From Calditrichota bacterium (GTDB lineage Bacteria > Calditrichota > Calditrichia > RBG-13-44-9), in NCBI GenBank assembly GCA_024276455.1, contig JAJRXE010000054.1, forward strand, positions 1 to 11,381: DNA of 11,381 nucleotides, read 5' to 3'. The translations under genes and the position numbers were made by a program. Each line of letters starts with the position of its first letter. Within the stretch, counting starts at the first letter, position 1. Shown here piece after piece: positions 7,901-11,381 of the stretch. The notes beneath the pieces are model-generated. The model did not search any database, was not told where the DNA came from, and saw only the letters and a program-made list of their open reading frames with translations.

Positions 7901-8201
7901 CGGAGTTCAAATTCTGGAAAAACCCAAAAACCGGATGGTTGTTCTACCGGACAAACGCTTTACCGAAGGCGACCAGCCGCTTACCCTGGAAGAATTCGTG
8001 CAGCGAACCTTTCGCTTTGCGGTCCAGTACATTCGGGAAATCCGTCGGGGACGATTTCCCCACACCCTGAAAGCTGCCAACTGCCACAATTTCTGGGGGG
8101 AATGTCCTTATCTGCCGCTGTGCCGCTTGAATGCTGACAAACAAGCCTGGCGCAGAAGGGCATCTGAACGCAGCGAAAAAACCGGAAGAGATCCGCAATG
8201 A
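4944..8201 (+). CDS. addB: AddB-type helicase-nuclease subunit (PD-(D/E)XK nuclease, Fe-S cluster)
   Basis: A 1085-residue protein resembling the AddB subunit of AddAB, which processes double-strand breaks for recombination. The N-terminal helicase-like half has LLGMEDGVFP at about 574-583, the usual AddB 'LGxxEGxFP'-like motif. The C-terminal RecB-family nuclease has GALVH (G789, H793), D909 in GKIDRIEV, D923-Y-K925, and the following QLPIY motif (Q942, Y946), so the nuclease site looks intact. Four cysteines fit the 4Fe-4S cluster of AddB: C761 just before the nuclease and C1047, C1054, C1060 at the end, spaced C-x6-C-x5-C instead of the common C-x2-C-x5-C. The N-terminus, where a Walker A loop would sit, reads YLHHGPNLYAL and lacks GxxGxGK(S/T). 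GGAGG lies 8 bases before the ATG. No addA partner is adjacent. Family well supported; the name addB could be replaced by a more general AddB-like label. Confidence 0.88.
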   Translation: MAGKTYLHHGPNLYALVERFLEEHPEVRRTDGSSLYIVPDAAAPKLRSLKIRYFLQSDEQSHPDAPFLTYSRFLTRLATRLNLPGIFLNFNQRLVLLNHAVAEVRSRLHFFRFPTEAAPATVLTSLLHFFDALRLNQAENVLQLSQQLGLPLSGEDHLRNDLYHLYSKYRQLLGERYLDEAALLQKCLDSLSPQTLHRYFPELQIVVWEDPTYFAETHRKLVQRLRELGIQQHLLFQDGRNLQIFEDQEKLRSCLQSLADHREPYGDPENFEKALFNLKHSVPSGKKKIFLIDEVDRLREVQQLAGEIRRLTIDEGLAYNEIAISSPQLQHYLPLLEMLFSRFRIPYQVKESLRLENSLIVQHLFLPLQLVAEDYRLEVLLNLLRSPFFNYRQHFDELLLQTALNGLRIRSGKEELLQQIQRAKHYYSHRASAEEDSTGLAEVYQRLEAVLRAVFEDAAFFEQEHSAEAIYRYLLSLIEKHRMSRRILADGAATPDSLFPNRHEHLEALRRLLDLLHFWQLTSPKRRFTARQLQAEMEPLLKLGTYRPRRPDARGVQIIPFSQVSTPGFRVLFLLGMEDGVFPTAGSAEFVPRQLLPERLRAFAGERSPSQERRLFLRILHLPVERLYFSYPRYHQESPVLPSIFLRELIRIQGGNLPRPERTPLFQINDLLEKAARQAPRWLTETDTTHRLAQLLDQTFPEARWQLLRHQLTVAAKRRLEAAPGLWEGNLSTAPAVSRWLQHYYRRAHLSVTQLETFGQCPQIFFFERILRISPEAVAEEFISPLDRGALVHQILFRFYRDFPETERRLEHLLSLAEEELENLPVQHGLLWQLEKDFLIGSPDSPGLLQAFWENERVESANYHTHPLHFEFSFGHIPEDKQLVDPHSVDTPYVHTEAGDSFFFKGKIDRIEVSPEGALLIVDYKTGSSSTFQAMWRGESLQLPIYLQAATHFLQKNHPAITMGGAAYYQLKNVHEISKKMVFCSDGVQILEKPKNRMVVLPDKRFTEGDQPLTLEEFVQRTFRFAVQYIREIRRGRFPHTLKAANCHNFWGECPYLPLCRLNADKQAWRRRASERSEKTGRDPQ

Positions 8202-8514
8202 AAATGTTGGCTCTCCACTCCCCAACCGCCTTATTACGCCGTCATCTTCACCTCCCGGAGACCAACCGGGCTTTCTGGGTCACGAATCTGTGCGCGAACC
8301 CGATTTCGGAATCACCGTTTCGCACTGGAAGAATGAAACTTCCATTGCCGCCTGGAAAGAACCGGTTGACCACCAACTGGCTCAACAATTCGGAAGAGAG
8401 AGATGGTACGAGGAATTTTTCTTACGAGTGGCCCGGGTAGAGCGGGACCGCCGCTTTAATAAATCGTTCTTTCTTTTCCCACCTCTAAGTGGCAAAACAA
8501 AATTTTTAAATTGA
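8198..8514 (+). pseudogene. Decayed antibiotic biosynthesis monooxygenase (ABM) domain gene
   Basis: The ATG at 8198 overlaps the addB stop (ATGA), but no single frame gives a whole protein. Pieces of one ABM domain (dimeric ferredoxin-like fold, a small oxygenase or stress-type domain) occur in three frames. The first strand PPYYAVIFTSRR is at 8226-8261; then QPGFLGHESVRE, FGITVSHW, the helix through QQFGRERW and the last strand LRVARVERD are in another frame at 8263-8460, running on to a stop at 8514. Family members, as I remember them, have roughly 19 residues between the TSRR-like and PGFLG motifs (helix 1); here a single base remains. That fits an out-of-frame deletion of about 56 bases. 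A further one-base shift lies near the C run at 8220-8223, between the start codon and PPYY. The product cannot fold as an ABM domain, so this is a remnant. The family call rests on motif memory. Confidence 0.72.
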
Positions 8515-8601
8515 CCCTTAGCCCAAAATTTATTTTCTTTAACACATTTCTAATGAAACCGTTCTCCGGGAAGGACACAGAATACGGGGGTAGAAACATC
8601 C

Positions 8602-10764
8602 ATGATTTGCGTTAATAAGGGACTATTGTCGGTTTCGGCGGTTTTTCTCTTTGTCGCCATGCTCTGGGGCCAGGTTTCCCAACCGAATGTGATTCATGCG
8701 CTGCGAATTAATGAATCCATTAAAATAGACGGGCTTCTTTCCGAACCCGTCTGGCAGCAAGCAGAACACATTTCCAACTTTACTCAGCGGGAACTCAACG
8801 AGGGCGCACCAGCCACCGAACGCACCGAAGTAGCTATTCTGTATGACCAGGACAATCTCTACATTGGGGTGTGGTGTTACGACAGCGAACCGGACAAGCT
8901 GATTGCAAAGAAAATGAGCCGCGATTTTCGCTGGAACGGAGAGGACAATTTCGAGATCATCATCGACACGTTTGGCGACCGCCGAAACGGCTTTCTGTTT
9001 GTGACCAACCCGAACGGAGCGCGAGCCGATGCCCTGGTGCTGGAAAACGGCCGCCAGATCAACAAAGATTGGGACGGGGTCTGGACGGTTAAAACCCGTG
9101 TCACCGAACAGGGGTGGTTTGCCGAGTTCTGGATTCCCCTTTCTACCCTGCGATTCAGTTCCGCCAGAGAGCAGGTGTGGGGAATTAATTTCGAGCGCAA
9201 CATTCGCCGCAAACGTGAACAGGTCATGTGGCAGGGCTGGTCGCGGGATTCCGATCTGGAACAGGTAGCGCGAGCCGGAAAGCTGGTGGGATTGACCGGA
9301 ATCAGCAGCGTGAAGCTGGTGGAGTTCAAACCATACGGCATTACCGGATTTGAATCCAGACAAGAAACAGCCACCCGGGGAGTCGGCGATCTGGGAGGCG
9401 ATTTGAATTACCTGATTACCCCCACCATGAAACTTAATCTAACGGTGAACACCGATTTCGCCCAGGTGGAATCGGACCGGGTGCGCATTAACCTCACCCG
9501 CTTCTCGCTCTTTTACCCCGAAAAACGGGAATTTTTTCTGGAAGGGCGCAACTATTTCGATTTTGGCATGGGACACGCCATTCAGCCGTTTTACACCCGG
9601 CGCATCGGGCTTGCCCCGGACCGCTCGGAAATTCCCATCATTGCCGGAGCCCGTCTGCTGGGCAAAACCGGACGCACCACCCTGGGTGGAATGAGCATTC
9701 AAACGGCGGCGAAAGGCGACTTTCCCAGCACCAACTACACCGTACTGCGCTGGAAGCAGGACATCTGGTCCGAGTCCACCGTGGGGCTCATTGGGGTGAG
9801 CAAAATAGAACCTCAACGCCAAAACGTGGTGTACGGAACCGATTTCCTTTACTCCACCACCGAGTTTTTAGGAGACAAGAACTTACAGGTGGGCGGAGCC
9901 TTCGCGCAGAGCTACACCTCCGACGCCGAAAGCAAATTCGGGGAGAGCCACCGCCTCTTCATTAGCTACCCAAGCGATCTGGTAGAATTCGATGCCGTCT
10001 GGAGCCGGGTGAGCAAAGATTTCAATCCTGAAACCGGTTTCCTCTACCGCCGGAATTACCAGATGCTTTACAGCGAACTTCAATTCAATCCTCGCCCCAA
10101 ATTTCTCCCCTGGATCCGGCGCCTGGTGTTCAAACCACTGGACTTCAACTACTATTTTGACGACGTTACTCACCGGTTGCAGACGTTTAAGTCGGAGTTC
10201 CGTCCCCTGGGTTTCTCCACCAAGAGCGGAGAATTTTACGAATTCAACATCCAGCGTACGGCCGAAAACCTTACCCAGGATTTTCCCATTCACGAAGGGG
10301 TGACCATCCCCAGGGGTGAATACTGGTTCACCCATTACGAAATTCAAGCCGCCACTTTCAGCGGAATACCGCTGTTCGGTTACGGTTCCGTGAACTGGGG
10401 CAATTTTTACAACGGCAAACGGACGCAGATATTCAGCCGGGTGGTGTGGCGCCTGAACAAACACTTCAGCCTGAGCGGCGATTACATCCGTAACGATATT
10501 CGCTTACCCGGTGGAAATTTTGTGGTGAACGAATTTGGCAGCCGCCTGGAGTTTGCTGTGAATCCCGACCTGTTCGGCTCCCTTTTTGGGCAATGGAACA
10601 ACGACGATAAGGAAATTTTAATTAACTTTCGTCTCAACTGGATTCCCACCCCCGGTACCAACTTCTACTTTGTGGTGAATCAGTCATTCGACACCGGCGG
10701 TGGTCTCTGGAGTGCGACCAACACCACGGTGCTCACCAAACTCATTTGGCGCTTTGTGCTGTAA
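8602..10764 (+). CDS. Secreted DUF5916 / carbohydrate-binding-family-9-like outer-membrane protein
   Basis: A 720-residue exported protein. Residues 1 to about 23 form a signal peptide (hydrophobic VSAVFLFVAMLWG, then Q). An N-terminal CBM9-like domain (about 30-220) begins with IKIDGLLSEPVW, the usual opening of this domain, and includes TEVAILYDQDNLYIGVWCYD and WFAEFWIPLSTLRF. The rest (about 230-720) matches the DUF5916 type: alternating aromatic/polar strands, FSLFYPEKREFFLEGRNYF near 305-323, and a final strand ending LIWRFVL, as expected of an outer-membrane beta-barrel. The length is normal and the frame intact. GGGGG at 8586-8590 is a loosely spaced ribosome-binding site. It appears monocistronic: 87 bases follow the ABM remnant, and the next gene is convergent. 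Proteins of this family are common in Bacteroidota relatives, but their function is not established; carbohydrate binding is only suggested by the domain name. Confidence 0.88.
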   Translation: MICVNKGLLSVSAVFLFVAMLWGQVSQPNVIHALRINESIKIDGLLSEPVWQQAEHISNFTQRELNEGAPATERTEVAILYDQDNLYIGVWCYDSEPDKLIAKKMSRDFRWNGEDNFEIIIDTFGDRRNGFLFVTNPNGARADALVLENGRQINKDWDGVWTVKTRVTEQGWFAEFWIPLSTLRFSSAREQVWGINFERNIRRKREQVMWQGWSRDSDLEQVARAGKLVGLTGISSVKLVEFKPYGITGFESRQETATRGVGDLGGDLNYLITPTMKLNLTVNTDFAQVESDRVRINLTRFSLFYPEKREFFLEGRNYFDFGMGHAIQPFYTRRIGLAPDRSEIPIIAGARLLGKTGRTTLGGMSIQTAAKGDFPSTNYTVLRWKQDIWSESTVGLIGVSKIEPQRQNVVYGTDFLYSTTEFLGDKNLQVGGAFAQSYTSDAESKFGESHRLFISYPSDLVEFDAVWSRVSKDFNPETGFLYRRNYQMLYSELQFNPRPKFLPWIRRLVFKPLDFNYYFDDVTHRLQTFKSEFRPLGFSTKSGEFYEFNIQRTAENLTQDFPIHEGVTIPRGEYWFTHYEIQAATFSGIPLFGYGSVNWGNFYNGKRTQIFSRVVWRLNKHFSLSGDYIRNDIRLPGGNFVVNEFGSRLEFAVNPDLFGSLFGQWNNDDKEILINFRLNWIPTPGTNFYFVVNQSFDTGGGLWSATNTTVLTKLIWRFVL

Positions 10765-10782
10765 GGGGTAAGAACAGCGTTT

Positions 10783-11381
10783 CTAAGGCACCAAAACAAA
10801 GAGCAGGTCCATTACGTTGGTGCCGGTTGGCCCGGTTTTAACAAGTCCGCCCACCCGTTCCAGGAAGTGGTAGGCGTCGTTCTTTTCCAGAAAAGTCCGG
10901 GGATTTAACTGTTGCCTTTCAACCTCTTTCCATATTTGGGGGTACACCCGCCCTCCGGCCGCATCGGTGGGCCCGTCGGTACCGTCGGTCCCCACGCTGC
11001 AAATCAGGTAGTCTTCTGAAATCCCTTTCATGGCTAACAACGCCGCCAGTGCCAGTTCCTGGTTGCGTCCGCCTTTCCCCTTTCCTCGCAGCGTGACGGT
11101 GGTTTCGCCCCCCATTAACAGGCAAACGGGACGCTGCAGTGGTAGATTGCGGTGCAACTCCTCCTGCGTGACCGCAGCCAGCACCCGGGCGACCTCCCGG
11201 GCTTCCCCCTGCACGCGGCTGGTGAGAATCAATGGGTGGTAGCCCAATTCCTCTGCCTTTCGCCGGGCCGCCGTCAGGGCTTCGAAATTGTTTCCCAGAA
11301 TTAAATTGTGCACGTTGCGGAAAATCGGATCCCCCGCTTTCAGGGTGTCCGGCTCTTTACCCTGCACCCCGCGGTACAGGT
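10783..11381 (-). CDS. Glycerate 2-kinase, MOFRL/DUF4147 type, C-terminal part (5'-truncated by window edge)
   Basis: Cytoplasmic kinase converting D-glycerate to 2-phosphoglycerate (GckA/TtuD-like family, older name 'hydroxypyruvate reductase'). The frame stays open to the window edge: the residues before the GTG at 11367 read LYRG and continue into VQGKEPDT, typical of the family interior, so that GTG is not the start. The MOFRL domain is complete: LLMGGETTVTL, GKGGRNQELA (about visible residues 101-110), GTDGTDGPTDAAGG (about 130-143) and the closing TGPTGTNVMDLLFVL before TAG. About half of the protein is outside. The stop is 18 bases from that of the DUF5916 gene, so the two converge with no visible terminator between them. 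It pairs functionally with the reductase at 3782-4768. Family call is strong; the N-terminal half is unseen. Confidence 0.94.
   Translation of the reverse strand, partial: LYRGVQGKEPDTLKAGDPIFRNVHNLILGNNFEALTAARRKAEELGYHPLILTSRVQGEAREVARVLAAVTQEELHRNLPLQRPVCLLMGGETTVTLRGKGKGGRNQELALAALLAMKGISEDYLICSVGTDGTDGPTDAAGGRVYPQIWKEVERQQLNPRTFLEKNDAYHFLERVGGLVKTGPTGTNVMDLLFVLVP

Noticed and set aside
8131..8514. A 127-codon ORF starting inside the end of addB
   Set aside because: Its first part is an out-of-frame reading of addB; only the stretch from 8263 on carries ABM sequence. Treated as part of the pseudogene rather than a gene.
8511..8536. TTGACC and TATTTT upstream of the DUF5916 gene as a promoter
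   Set aside because: The spacer is only 14 bases; no better pair was found in 8515-8601, so the promoter of this gene is left uncalled.
8623..9363. A 246-codon - strand ORF opposite the DUF5916 gene
   Set aside because: No recognisable domain and fully antisense to a well-supported gene; a by-product of codon bias.

Overview
The window comes from a Gram-negative bacterium. It carries a lipoprotein with a lipobox and a secreted DUF5916-type protein that ends like an outer-membrane beta-barrel. The gene mix (DUF5916/CBM9-like protein, AddB-type nuclease, MOFRL glycerate kinase, large LOG protein) fits the Bacteroidota/Calditrichota/Ignavibacteria side of bacteria. This is an inference from gene content; no marker gene fixes the taxon. 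The window looks like ordinary chromosome: I see no insertion sequence, phage gene, CRISPR array, tRNA or rRNA, and no intergenic gap over 300 bases.

Layout from left to right. (1) 3-1378, + strand: the C-terminal part of a copper(I)-exporting P1B-type ATPase (copA), cut by the window edge, followed by a 27-residue single-pass membrane peptide. (2) 1399-2153, - strand: an unrecognised repeat-bearing lipoprotein with its own intrinsic terminator. (3) 2303-4826, - strand: a three-gene operon encoding a D-2-hydroxyacid (glyoxylate/hydroxypyruvate) reductase, a DJ-1/PfpI-like protein lacking the family's cysteine, and a LOG-family nucleotide hydrolase, with a good promoter at one end and an intrinsic terminator at the other. 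(4) 4892-8514, + strand: a divergently transcribed AddB-type helicase-nuclease subunit with its own sigma70-like promoter, overlapped at its stop codon by a decayed antibiotic-biosynthesis-monooxygenase (ABM) gene. (5) 8602-10764, + strand: the DUF5916 outer-membrane-type protein. (6) 10783-11381, - strand: the C-terminal part of a MOFRL-type glycerate 2-kinase, convergent with the DUF5916 gene and cut by the window edge.

The hydroxyacid reductase and the glycerate kinase catalyse consecutive steps (hydroxypyruvate/glyoxylate to glycerate to 2-phosphoglycerate), so the locus holds both ends of a glycerate route although the two genes lie about 6 kb apart in separate transcription units. AddB normally works with AddA in double-strand-break repair; no AddA is visible on either side.

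I did not find a convincing new multi-gene system. The points most worth a second look are the ABM pseudogene that has lost one helix, the cysteine-free DJ-1 homologue, the micropeptide behind copA, and the AddB whose nucleotide-binding loop is degenerate.
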